Origin: Mytilisepta virgata
Lineage: Eukaryota; Mollusca; Bivalvia; Mytilida; Mytilidae
Direction of reading: 5' to 3'
Assembly: GCA_028015205.1 (NCBI GenBank)
Contig: CM051514.1
Span: forward strand, 26,676,150 to 26,740,149
Length of the DNA: 64,000 bases
Both the position numbers and the translations under genes were made by a program. Shown here piece by piece: positions 45,220 to 55,559 of this stretch (position 1 is the first letter of the stretch; each line of letters starts with the position of its first letter). Under the pieces are notes generated by a model. It had not been told where the DNA came from. It did not search any database and saw only the letters and a list, made by a program, of their open reading frames with translations.

Positions 45220-45477
45220 TTTGTTTGTTTAGTTGGGATTTTACGCCGTTTTCAGCACATTTGGCTATTTCGCGGCGGCCAGTTTTTATAGGTGGAGGAA
45301 GCCGGAGTAACCAGAGAGAACCACCGACCTTCGGTAGGAAAAATGGGAATCCTTGTCAATTAAGATCGGAGCCACCCTGCCACAGGTGAGATTCAAACTC
45401 ACAACCTCAGCGTTGACAGGCTTGTGATCATTAGTAGTCATGACGAACCACCTAGACCACTCGGCCACCGAGGCCCC
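45220..45477 (-). mobile_element. tRNA-derived SINE, family C, second copy
   Basis: 258 bp, close to the copy at 41780-42047 with one internal deletion in the middle. It is flanked by a diverged duplication of about 13 bases starting TTTTTAC (45207-45219 and 45478-45490, 10 of 13 positions the same). Same Ser/Leu-like head and same CGCCG...CGGCG 3' hairpin. The worn target duplication suggests an older insertion than the first copy. Confidence 0.86.
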
Positions 45478-45739
45478 TTTTTACTCAACGTACTTCAGAG
45501 TTCAACAGTGTGTTTTTTATAATCAACATTGTTACAGTTGTTTACTTTATTTGTCCTATTGGAAAAAAAAATTCATGGTTATTTCGATACCATTCATGGT
45601 AAAATATTCAAGCCCTTATGAAATATTTCTTAAATCCTACATGAACGTTTTAACTCCTATGGTATATGTTTCACCAACTTTAAGTATCAACCTAGATATC
45701 AACCTAAGATTGAGACACATTTCTTCAGGTTAGTAATAT

Positions 45740-47700
45740 AACCAATAACCAAATAGATGTTATAAAAAAGCTGATATCCATCAGGATGTCGAGCGCACTA
45801 TTCACACTGAATGCAATTATTGTGAATAACGACACAAAAGATAAAATATGAGGTTAAAGATATTTAAGCATAAACAAAAATACAAACTTCCGCAACGATA
45901 CATAAAGAATGAAAATGCGATTTATTATTTGATTAAACTCAACGAAGTATAAATCACATAATTTTCCTGATAGGAAAACTGTCCACTACGCACATTAAGT
46001 GCAATAGTGGATAGTGATGAAAATCTTTCATTGCATCATCTATTTCGCATAATTGTTTTCAAATGAATCTCAAATATTAATTCTTGTTTTTTTTTTCTTA
46101 TTGTATATTTTATCACTTTTATTTACTACATGTTTATAGGGAAAAAATCTAATTTAAAAAAAAATTCTTTATTGTTTTGATTCCAGTGCATTTTTATATG
46201 TGTCTTAATGTTCTCTCTGCATTTTGGCAAATATGCATGGTTATTGTAAAAGAATATAAATAATGTTTTTCAGCATTTTCCGAGAATACTTTTCATCATA
46301 AAATTCAAAAGAGAATATTTTTTCAATCCGGTATTTGCGGACAATGTTAATAGTATCCTAAAGACAACATTTTTACTCGCCTCAGGGCTTGGAAAATTGT
46401 ACCTTCTCTCACAACCCTCTACAATGTATATATCTCTTCAGTTAGCATTTAACGCTGACCATGTATGTAGCATTTTGATGAATCAATTAGAAATTAAATT
46501 TTATGTCCGATTCATATATGTTCTTTGGTTTGAGTGGCCTTAAATTCACTTCACTTTTTCATATCATGCATCTGACAATGCTCTTTCAGTATCGTATATG
46601 CAATTTTCCTTTATTTTGTATTAAGTATGTGATTAATATAAATACCATTTCTCCTGCTGTTCAACGAATCGAAGTTTAAAGGATTGATATTCATGTATTC
46701 TTTCCTTACATAAATAAAGGATCAACATAAGACGTAAAATCACGAGAAATGTTGCTCTCAATATCAGTTATGCATTACATTTTGTCGGATACCTAACAAT
46801 TATCTTGGTCACAATGTCGAAAATATGTTTAAATCAGTATCGCGTAATATGAGTACAAATAAACTAGAGTGTTCTAATTCCTTTTGTATATACTTCAAGA
46901 TTTGTATTACACAGAAATTACTCTTCATGCGTAACGATAAATAGCTTGCGTCACGCTTACTTAAAGTATAATTTTAACAAAATGGGCGAAAGCCTTGATT
47001 TAATTTATTTTTATCGTCCCCTCCAAAATGTGAAATATCATTTTCAATTTCTTTATATCATAGTATTAATAAAATATTTTTTTGGTTAAATTCTAACTCT
47101 GAACTTTTGACAGAAATAGGAGACTTTATAAAGCAATCTATAGAATTGCAAAAATGAGGTCCTTGTTGGTCAAAGTAATAACAGTATTAATAATAAAAGG
47201 TGATTTATCATGTATTTTATATCATACATTCTGAATTTGTGATTTTATATGTTTGTTTGTTTTCTTGTTCATGTATTTGCTTGACCCATATTGGTGTAAT
47301 TTTGCAAATAAAGCATTATAATCACTTCTTTTTCCTGTATAAAGTACTATCTTACATGTATATATGTTTTTGTTCATTTTATTATCAATAATAAAGGATA
47401 AATAACTTTCGATGATCCTGCATATTAAGTCATCATAATTTGAACTACTTAGGCGACTTCAGCAAAATAAGTGTGCTAAATCAAATTAAAAAAATGTTTT
47501 AAAGGTAGTATATAAATAATATGATAATAATGAAAATGACATATGAATAATATATACATGTAATTACCATTTTTGGTATTTAACCAGTTCAAAGATGTAA
47601 ATTTTCTGAAAATTTTGAAAATTAAAAAAATTAATATTTTATATATATAATCACAGTCTTCATGTCATTGTCATGCATGTATGTTAAAGTCATTGTTCTT
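45740..47700. other. Intron 1 portion, no feature seen
   Basis: Strongly AT-rich; no coding motif, RNA gene or repeat recognised. Confidence 0.45.
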
Positions 47701-47719
47701 TAGAGATTTGAGTGCGGGT

Positions 47720-48115
47720 TATTTGCAAGAGCCAGGACTTATCAATTAAGTCTGCTTAGACAATTTAAAACTTCAGTCAAGACAAGGTGGGACTAGGTAA
47801 ACTTATTTTGATGAAGTCAAGACAAATTCAGACTAGGTTCAGAAGGTTGAGAACCTTGATCGGAGGTTGAGACAGGTTTAAACTAGGTTTAGACTGGTTT
47901 AGCATTAGTCGAGACAGTTCAGTCTAAGTCGAGACTCAATCGGCAGAGGTTAAGTAAATTTCAGACAATAAGAAATTGTTCAGACTAATTCAGACAAATT
48001 GAGACTGGTCGAAACTGTGGTTCAGACAACTTAAGTACAATTTAGTAAAAGTCAGACAGGTTCAGACAAGTTAAGTACAATTCAGTACAAAAACTAGCCT
48101 TTTCAGACTTTTGCT
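47720..48115 (+). repeat. Degenerate short-period repeat based on TTCAGACAAG/GTTTAGACT
   Basis: About thirty imperfect copies of 10-11 base words such as GTTCAGACAA, GTCGAGACAG, TTAAGTACAA and GGTTTAGACT. The words keep a purine/pyrimidine pattern but vary too much for a standard microsatellite. A weaker relative lies at 35990-36070. Confidence 0.6.
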
Positions 48116-48119
48116 GGTT

Positions 48120-50085
48120 TGTAGTAATAGTTTTGATATATAATTTTCTTTTTTAACATGAGAGTATGTATTATCGGTTAAATGTTCCTAATAAGGCTGT
48201 GTTTTTCAACTTTCTCATCAGACAGTACCGTAAATCTATTAATTCTAGATCATATAAAGTTAAAGGTCATTTAGCTTACTGGTTTAGAATACGTTATTGC
48301 CCATAATTATAGGAATGTAATCTTGCGACCCACGAATTAGAACATGTGCAATTTGCAATCATTGCGGTGGACATAGTGTATATGAGGCCTGTTAAAAATA
48401 TTCAAACGTTAGATGTTATCCCACCGATGTTTGAGGGCAACTTTAAATTCAATCCACCATAACTATAGACTGTACGTCCATTTAACAAAGTGATTTCAAT
48501 TAAAGTTTTTATTTTTACATCTAAGCTGAACCATTCATACACTAGGAATGATTTTTGCCATCATTTTAGTTACTGACATGAATTAAAAAAAATATTAAAG
48601 TCCTATATATCGATTTTCAATTTATTTTGCGCAACCGTCTCAAAGTAAAAGATTGGGATGTGATAATTAGGATAAATTGAGCGATTTGAGCCAAGACGAA
48701 ATCTCTTGTCCGTCGATTCGATTGAACGTTTACAGTAAACGCGTATCAATATTGTAGCAAGTGTATTCTATTGTTGAGCTAATACAGCATTATAAAAGAT
48801 TTTTTTTTTAAAAATAGATTGAATGGTTGTTTTTAAAATATAAAAGTTTAACATACTACAGTATAAAGGTAACAATGTTAATATTTAACAAATTAAATGT
48901 ACGCCTTTAAAGCATTGAACAAAATGACCCATATAAAAAATTGTCTATTCATGTAATTATCAGTGTAATAGCGTTTTGAAATTGATAATTTAGATACCTT
49001 GTATGATACAAAGAAATATAGATATTTGGCATGACTACCCCCACCCATTAGATTAGAACTAAAATAAAATATTGTTTATTGACATTTTACGGACTAAATC
49101 TAAATTTTCGCTGCGAACCTAAATCATTTTGTTGCCGTAAAAATGTGAAAGTTATTATCTACGGTAAAAGTTACAATGTATTATCTCCGGTACAATATCA
49201 TCTCAAGAATACACATCATCATAAAGACGCTTGAAATTTACATTTTTAATGTAATTAGCATAAGTGACCAAGGTAAAAACGACATGAATTGTCGTCAGTC
49301 CAGCAATTTTGTCAGATACCCGAAATGAAATGGTTGTGCAAAATAAAATGTTTTCCCAATTTACCTAACGTATATTGATAAAACCGGTATAACCATTTAT
49401 TAATGTTGGCCTCCAAACATGTTCTCATATATTATTGTTTATCTAAAGAGATCTAAGGGTGCGTGTTCTAGATACCCTTTCGGTTTCATCTTTTTGAATT
49501 TTAAATCTAATGAGAGGAATATTATCTGCATCGCTAACATTTCATGATTTAGAATTTTGTTTATGATATGCTCTTTTAAACCCTTATTATTATATAAGAC
49601 TACGTTAGCATATACAAGTAAGAGTATATACATGCAACAGGCCACTTTTAAAAAAGAGGGTCAACGTGAATCACTGTAATACTGTAAAGAGGGCATTTAA
49701 CTTTAGATTTTCCGTAACATGGTCGCACAGCTTCCTTGTATCGGAAAACATGCCACCGAGAGAATCTCTTTGTTTTTGGTGTAGGTAAAAATTTTAAAAA
49801 AGCATGAATAAATATAAAACCTGATGTCATGCTTCTTTAGGATTCATTTTTAGTATAATGTAGGCAAATAACAGAGATTTACAATTAATTTTTCCGATTT
49901 ATGAAGTTAAAAAATTGGCATGTTTGTCTCATTTCAATTTCATGTTTTTCTCAAACCTATTCAAGAAAGAAGATTTTTGAAATTTTATCAGACATAATAA
50001 TGAATTAGCCATTGTAGGCATGTTAGTTGTCCAGCTTTGAAAATATCCCGAATTTTAAAGGTCATTTCTTAAATGAAACATTTAT
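48120..50085. other. Intron 1 portion, no feature seen
   Basis: AT-rich; open frames are under 70 codons and motif-free. Confidence 0.45.
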
Positions 50086-50089
50086 AAAA

Positions 50090-50288
50090 AGGACAAATAT
50101 ACCTAAGGAGCAATCAAAACAAACGTAATCCATTGGACAGACAAACCCGGGAACATAAATGAACAACCACAAGCACAACAAATAAACACAGAAAACTAAA
50201 AAACAATGAACAACACGAACTCCTATAAAAATCAGGAGTGAACCCAGGTGCTCCGGAAGGGTAAGCAGTTCCTGCTCCGTATACGGAT
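50090..50288 (-). repeat. Isolated Penelope tail fragment
   Basis: Near-identical to 8150-8346, including 'CAAACCCGGGAA', 'CACAAGCACAACAAATAAAC' and 'GTGCTCCGGAAGGGTAAGC'. It ends abruptly at the codons that in the other copy follow the RT. It lies 0.3 kb downstream of exon 1 in the same orientation as the gene. Confidence 0.75.
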
Positions 50289-50578
50289 ATATAACAATTT
50301 TCCTATTATAAGGAATACATATTGAACATAAACTTATAAATACACAATGTATTGTTTTTCACCGTATTGTTTCAAATTGCACTTGCCTTTTGATAAAACA
50401 GATACAACCCTAATTTTTGCTTACAACGTTAAAAAATTATGATGTTATTCTAACAATGTATGTACATGTAGGAAGATATAAGTTATGTGACATAAACACA
50501 TATATACTAAATATTTGCAAACTAAACATAAAATAACCTTAAAAACAATGTTTGATTTACAGATAAATGACAACTTAC

Positions 50579-50652
50579 CCACTCCATGAGTTTGCACCAT
50601 GAAACAAGACAAAGAAAAATATTGCTGCTATTGAAATCAATGAACATTTCAT
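50579..50652 (-). CDS. Exon 1: start codon and signal peptide
   Basis: The ATG at 50652-50650 opens 24 codons plus two bases. A lysine at residue 2 precedes a hydrophobic run (residues 5-18, rich in I, F, A, V, L) and a polar HGANS stretch, so cleavage after Ala20 or Ser22 is likely. This is a classical secretory signal. An in-frame TAG lies a few codons upstream, so this ATG is the first available start. The exon ends GG|GTAAGT in phase 2, matching the phase-2 acceptor of exon 2 some 12.6 kb away. A longer open frame in another register covers the same bases but gives no signal peptide and does not splice in phase. Any 5' UTR exon or promoter was not identified. Confidence 0.68.
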
Positions 50653-50659
50653 TCTGTTG

Positions 50660-51730
50660 ATACGTCTGAACTAAAACCGTACTGAAGACACAATCTCTGG
50701 TTATTACAGAACAAGGAAGTATACCCATCACCCAATAGGTAATGCGAAAATGACATTGTATTGTTTTTCTTTAAAAACATTTAAAGCACAGTAGTTAAGT
50801 ACATTGTTCACTGGGTCGTAACATTAATGATTTAAATTAAAACGTTGAAATTTTATTTCATGATGAAAGTTAAATGTAACAAGAACGGCGATCAATACAA
50901 TGAAATAATGTCAAATAATTTATTGAGACCTTGCCGTTGAGATGCAGAGTAGTGTTGGCCGCGCGTGGTGGTCATACTTTATCGTGACCGGAAGTGCTGA
51001 ACTGTATTTAAACTTATTTTTATCCGGTAATTTGTGAAGAATGAGTCAATATCTGTAAGTGTAACCGAAACAAATGGATTGAAAATAAATGTGTTAAAAT
51101 ACCTAAAAACCCCTTATGCGTTTCCTTTTTTTGCAGAGTATATATTATAACTCGGTATCACAACAGATCTGAAGTTTCAAAATAATATTTTGTTAAGGTT
51201 ATAGACTGAAGTGAGAGTACGTTCATTCATTTGCGAACACTGTGCAAAAATATGTGAATGATATTTGAACTAAATCAATTGCAGTGAAATTTTATTTTAA
51301 TAGGTGAAATCATGGTCACTCAGGGATGTAACTAGGTATTTATACAGCGTATATATGCAATGGTTGGGCTGGATATGCTAATACATTCGTAGTGCCAAAA
51401 AATAACAATTATATTAACACGGATAATAAAACCAAACTCTTTTCCTCAAACCAAAGGATGCCTTGCAACTTCATTCGATTTTTTAAAAGACATTTTTCAA
51501 ATGTAACCTATAATGAAACAATAAATGATTAGATAACATTTTATACTGGGTGAGTATACATGTACAAAAGTGAATTTTAAAGTGTTTTTTTTTAGATTTC
51601 GTCTATAACCGCTATCCAATCTAACCAAAATTGATGTTCACAGAATGTCGTCTAGTATATGTTACACGATCACAATATAAACATCTGTTTAGGTCTTTAT
51701 TGCCATACTATATAGAATCATATTTATTTT
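50660..51730. other. 5' flank of the host gene, no promoter identified
   Basis: Sequence upstream of the exon 1 ATG. I could not find a convincing TATA box, initiator or CpG-rich block. A short GC-richer patch at 50935-51000 is the only compositional change. Confidence 0.4.
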
Positions 51731-51732
51731 AG

Positions 51733-52080
51733 ATATCTCTGCCAGACTGATTGAACATGATTACGACGAACCTGATGCTCGAAAGGACGCAGCGACTCTA
51801 GATAGTTATATTCAAAACCGCATTAGGAAGACGATGCATCATTGCGCCTAGTAGAAATAGAAAACAGTAGATTGGCCATTGAGCTGGAGAGACTTGAAAT
51901 AGACCGGAAAAGAAAGCAGTTGGAAAAGGTTAAACTGAAACAATAGAAGCTAGATATTGCCAAACATAGACTCAAAATAGATAAGGGTCATTTTAGCTTG
52001 GAACAAGCAAAACAACAGTTGTATTTGGCCCAAATGCAGACAAACTTGTCACAGATGGAATATTCCAAAGTCATATGATA
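51733..52080 (+). pseudogene. Decayed coiled-coil ORF, possibly Harbinger-linked
   Basis: After an acceptor-like TTATTTTAG the reading ISARLIEHDYDEPDARKDAA runs to about 51825, then a one-base shift gives ASLRLVEIENSRLAIELERL and a Glu/Lys/Leu heptad-rich helix, broken by one in-frame TAG (about 51943), ending EYSKVI and stop. An AATAAA follows at 52108-52113. Such helices occur at the C-termini of many proteins, including the Myb/SANT-like partner of Harbinger transposases. A Harbinger transposase relic lies 2.1 kb away on the other strand, so a common origin is possible but unproven. No DNA-binding domain is visible. Confidence 0.45.
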
Positions 52081-52300
52081 TCACTGAAGTTTAATTGTTA
52101 TACTTGAAATAAAACTTGTTTGATATCAACCGTATTCTTTTTTAGCAGCAATCCGACCACCCTCCGCCCCCACTCACCCCTAAATTTAAAAAAAAATGAG
52201 AATGAATAACTTTATAAAGGTCATGTTGTTTTATACATGTATAAAACCAAATGTTTCGGTTTTAATGCTGCTGATGAGAGGTAACTCCTTGAAATGCGTC

Positions 52301-52450
52301 AATAGACAATAGACTGCTTACTCTTCCGGAGAACCTGAGTTTATCCCCGTTTTTTTGGTGGGGTCTATGTTCATGTTTTGAAATTTCTACGGCTCTTCTT
52401 TTTGATGCAGCGGTAACACTTAGCTGGGTGTGGATACCTGTTTGTTTTAA
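52301..52450 (+). repeat. Penelope tail fragment inside the ribozyme array
   Basis: 'AGACTGCTTACTCTTCCGGA', 'GAACCTGAGT' and 'GTTTTTTTGGTGGGGTC' match the reverse complement of the Penelope tail at 12160-12260. It links ribozyme copy 1 to copy 2 in this array. Confidence 0.65.
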
Positions 52451-52464
52451 TTGTTTCGGTTTTA

Positions 52465-52511
52465 ATGCTGCTGATGACAGGTAACTCCTTGAAATGCGTC
52501 GTATACAGCAT
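52465..52511 (+). ncRNA. Hammerhead ribozyme, type I, copy 2
   Basis: Helix I ATGCTG (52465-52470) with CAGCAT (52506-52511); core CTGATGA (52471-52477); helix II AGG/CCT with a mismatched first pair (C against T), loop TAACT; GAAA at 52491-52494; helix III ATGC/GTAT with loop GTC; predicted cleavage after A at 52505. All invariant core bases are present. Confidence 0.75.
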
Positions 52512-52840
52512 AGTATAAATTTACTATATCTAATATTAGTATCTTTGGATTGTTATTTTGAATCTCCTGGGATGATGCCTCTGCTGATGGACTCTAGGTC
52601 CCCGAGGGTATTCGCCAACCCAGTCGTCAGACTTGTCTGACATGATTATTCATTGATTTTACAGAAATTACCAGTATTTAGCAACATTCAAAAATAATAG
52701 AAATACTAAGGGTTCATTCCTTGTATTCCACATGGTAAATCTCCTTAGCTGAAATTTGGCTTCCTATTTCGGTATTTTTGGTTGAGTACTTCTTGTTTAA
52801 TATAAGTTTTGTTTTTGGTCTTCCAAATGTTTCGGTTTTA

Positions 52841-52887
52841 ATGCTGCTGATGAGAGGTAACTCCTTGAAATGCGTCGTATTCAGCAT
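52841..52887 (+). ncRNA. Hammerhead ribozyme, type I, copy 3 (consensus)
   Basis: Helix I ATGCTG (52841-52846) pairs with CAGCAT (52882-52887). Core CTGATGA 52847-52853. Helix II GAGG/CCTT (52854-52857, 52863-52866) with pentaloop TAACT. GAAA 52867-52870. Helix III ATGC/GTAT (52870-52873, 52877-52880) closed by loop GTC. Cleavage is predicted after U at 52881; U is allowed at this position but is usually slower than C or A. The short helix III is typical of metazoan type I hammerheads, which tend to cut best as dimers. Confidence 0.82.
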
Positions 52888-53204
52888 AGTATAAATTTAC
52901 TATATCTAATATTAGTATCTTTGGATTGTTATTTTGAATCTCCTGGGATGATGCCTCAGCTGGTGGACCCTAGGTCCCCGAGGGTATTCGCCAACCCAGT
53001 CGTCAGACTTGTCTGACATGATTATTCATTGATTTTACAGAAATTACCAGTATTTAGCAAAATTCAAAAATAATAGAAATACTAAGGGTTCATTCCTTGT
53101 ATTTCACATTAGCTGAAATTTGGCTTCCTATTTCGGTATTTTTGGTTGAGTACTTCTTGTTTAATATAAGTTTGGTTTTTGGTCTTCCAAATGTTTCGGT
53201 TTTA

Positions 53205-53256
53205 ATGCTGCTGATCTGATGAGAGGTAACTCCTTGAAATGCGTCGTATTCAGCAT
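53205..53256 (+). ncRNA. Hammerhead ribozyme, type I, copy 4, with 5-base insertion
   Basis: Same helices as copy 3, but CTGAT is duplicated, so CTGATGA (53216-53222) is separated from the ATGCTG strand by five bases. Core, GAAA, helix II and helix III are intact; helix I would need to bulge, so activity is doubtful. Confidence 0.6.
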
Positions 53257-53585
53257 AGTATAAATTTACTATATCTAATATTAGTATCTTTGGATTGTTA
53301 TTTTGAATCTCCTGGGATGATGCCTCTGCTGGTGGACCCTAGGTCCCCGAGGGTATTCGCCAACCCAGTCGTCAGACTTGTCTGACATGATTATTCATTG
53401 ATTTTACAGAAATTATTAGTATTTAGCAAAATTCAAAAATAATAGAAATACTAAGGGTTCATTCCTTGTATTGCACATGGTAGATCTCCTTAGCTGAAAT
53501 TTGGCTTCCTATTTCGGTATTTTTGGTTGAGTACTTCTTGTTTAATATAAGTTTGGTTTTTGGTCTTCCAAACGTTTCGGTTTTA

Positions 53586-53632
53586 ATGCTGCTGATGAGA
53601 GGTAACTCCTTGAAATGCGTCGTATACAGCAT
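53586..53632 (+). ncRNA. Hammerhead ribozyme, type I, copy 5
   Basis: Intact: ATGCTG/CAGCAT, CTGATGA (53592-53598), GAGG/CCTT, GAAA, ATGC/GTAT. Cleavage is predicted after A at 53626, a favourable UA site. The unit ends about 50 bases later, at the array's right edge. Confidence 0.82.
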
Positions 53633-54176
53633 AGTATAAATTTACTATATCTAATATTAATATCTTTGGATTGTTATTTTATTTTTCTCTGCACATCTGT
53701 TTTACCCACTTTGTTTGGCCAAACTACATTTCAAAGTTTGATGTTGATTTTCCTTGTCCATACAATAATTTTAAAATATTCTTGTCCCTTGATTGGCTTT
53801 ACAATTTTTATGCCCGTGTGATGATAGTCGGGGTATATTTGTTTACCCATTTCCGTCCAACCATCAGTATAAAGGGTATGTGGTGTTTCCGGATGATTTC
53901 TGCAGTTTTTAGGTCCTATAGTTTTATTTTACAGAATGAGTGATATATATTGAAGGTTTGCATGCTAAAATGATTTAAATTTCATAACTTTCCCACAAAT
54001 TTATGGGTTTAACTTGATGATCTTCCAAGATACATATAAATATCAAACAAAATAGGACCATATATATCAATGTGGGGACGATCACAAGAGTTGTTTAGTT
54101 CATCTGGTACTGAGTTCATTTGTTAGTGCACATGTTGCGAAGCAAAGCTACAACTATCGTTATATCACAATATTTC

Positions 54177-55543
54177 CTAGGCCCATACAACAGTGCTATT
54201 TAAAGTGCTATTGTCAATGCACCGAAATCTTGATTTTAGAACACCAAAGTCCCTCTCTACAACCGATCTAGTTCTCATTTGAGCTGCATTATAACTTTTA
54301 TTATCAGCCATGGTCGAACCGTCACTTAAAAGCCACCTGACACCTATTTCTCTATTATCCAACATTTCATGCATTTTAGAATTAGATAAAATAAAAAACC
54401 GACGAGTACAACCAGGCCATTTTGCAACAATGATCATAAATTTCAAATTATTATCACACACTGCCTGAATGTTAGTTCTTTCTGTTCACATACAAATGTT
54501 CATCGACTACCGGAGATTTTATTCGAATGTACGTTCCATATACAACCACAAATACATTTGGGAAGTTTGCAATATTATAAAAGCATTGTAGTACGACATT
54601 GAGCTCTGCGTGCTTTGCTGGTATCTTAATGTAAGTTTTAGATATCTTTTCATACTATTTTTAAGGGACGAGATCAAAAGTTCAATGTAGGATAAAAAAC
54701 TTAATTCACATAGTTTTTCAATGACCTCCCGCCCCATCCTCCCTCTTAACTTAATTTGGGAAAAATTGATTGACCAATATGGGCATATGCTTTGAGAGTA
54801 TACTTTATGTATCATGGGTCCCGTTTTTCCTCAACAATGTATGTTTGTTCTGTATATTGACTTGGACATCACTTTAAAAAAAAATGGACAAAAGTGATAT
54901 GTATTTTTAGTATGCATCAAAACAGGCACTGTTAAATTATAATTTTATACATATCATTCAAATTCGCGATCGATAAAGTGTTTGAACGAAGTAGATACTA
55001 TGATTGATTTCACGCCGGCCCAATACTCTCGGCCAAAAATTTGCTTTTCGGTACGATCAGATGGCTTTTATTTGCTTGAAAAGTCCAAACATATGTTAGG
55101 GCCGAACTTGAATCCAAATTTTTCAATCTATAAATCGATGTCGGATAACAAAATTTGCAGCTATTTTTACCCCCCCCCCCCAAACTGTTTGAATTAAGTT
55201 TTTGATTCTACATTGAACTTTTGATGCCCCTAAAGATTGGTCAGGGTATATTGTGAACGTCGGCATTAACCATTTGAAAACTATCGGTTCCATACAATCT
55301 AAGAGCCACAATTATTTGAAATGAAACTGGAAAGGAATGCGATCTCGCTGTGGGTCGAACAAGGCGATTCTCAAACATTCCACACAGCTCAAATATTACA
55401 TGTATTAATTCTTGCGATAATCTGTAGCTACGTACTAGTTCTACTTCTTCTAAACAGTCTAGAGGATTGTCTCTGTCTCTGGATATTCTGTTTCGACGAA
55501 TATTTTCAGCACTCCTTCTCATGTGAAGGTAAACAGCAGCCAT
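54177..55543 (-). pseudogene. PIF/Harbinger (HARBI1-like) transposase pseudogene, split by a MITE
   Basis: The N-terminal part at 55543-55241 reads as an alpha-helical HARBI1-type start ending ALRLYGTDSFQMVNADVHNI. After the nested MITE (54665-55230), frames at 54655-54490 give YNIANFPNVFVVVYGTYIRI and SPVVDEHLYVNRKN, and 54461-54177 gives CDNNLKFMIIVAKWPGCTR, a LLSDGS site and RTRSVVERDFGVLKSRFRC. In HARBI1-type DDE enzymes the first Asp lies in an 'x-D-G-T' motif; here it is Tyr (VYGTY), and a deletion removes part of the segment after NRKN. The late 'ERxFGxLKxRF' Glu region is kept. The gene is dead by point change, frameshift and insertion. Confidence 0.82.
54665..55230. mobile_element. 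PIF/Harbinger-type element, 566 bp, nested in the transposase pseudogene
   Basis: TIRs starting GGGACGAG (left) and GGGGCATC (right) share 'AAAAGTTCAATGTAG' and 'AAAAACTTAATTCA' with each other and with the 247-bp MITE at 28106-28352. TAA duplications lie at 54662-54664 and 55231-55233. The left subterminal part also matches the inside of the short MITE ('ATTGATTGACCAATAT' or its complement), but there is an extra central block of about 300 bases. Removing the element and one TAA rejoins the two transposase parts. Confidence 0.84.
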
Positions 55544-55559
55544 GTTTTCTATACTAAGA

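Larger units (their letters stand above)
5743..50652 (-). other. Host gene model: nine exons, secreted EMI-like/EGF protein (3' end outside window)
   Basis: Gene-level entry joining the nine minus-strand coding exons listed separately. All junctions were read by hand: each intron has GT..AG ends and the codon phase carries over (2,2,1,1,1,1,2,0), which is hard to obtain by chance. Predicted order: signal peptide, Cys/Trp-rich EMI-like module (about residues 26-81), EGF-like 1 (about 83-112), EGF-like 2 (about 115-148), then a long ectodomain with several N-glycosylation sequons and no recognised family. The last visible exon ends in phase 2, so more exons must lie left of the window. Introns range from about 1.8 to 12.6 kb and hold most of the transposons. 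Gene name and function are unknown. No transcript evidence was available, so extra or alternative exons could be missed. Confidence 0.72.
52240..53685 (+). repeat. Retrozyme-like tandem array, about 370-nt units with hammerhead ribozymes
   Basis: About three and a half units, marked by 'GTCCCCGAGGGTATTCGCC', 'CCAGTCGTCAGACTTGTCTG', 'ACTAAGGGTTCATTCCTTGT' and the hammerhead segment. Predicted cleavage sites are 369-376 bases apart. The units have no open frame of note. The first ribozyme (52265-52300) is broken in helix III and continues into Penelope tail sequence (52301-52450) before the next ribozyme. Tandem non-coding units with type I hammerheads match the published description of animal retrozymes and Penelope-associated repeats. 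Confidence 0.82.

Noticed and set aside
53615..53943. 68- and 90-codon hydrophobic plus-strand frames after the ribozyme array
   Set aside because: They begin inside the retrozyme repeat and continue into AT-rich sequence; the hydrophobicity follows from T-rich codons, and no family is recognised.
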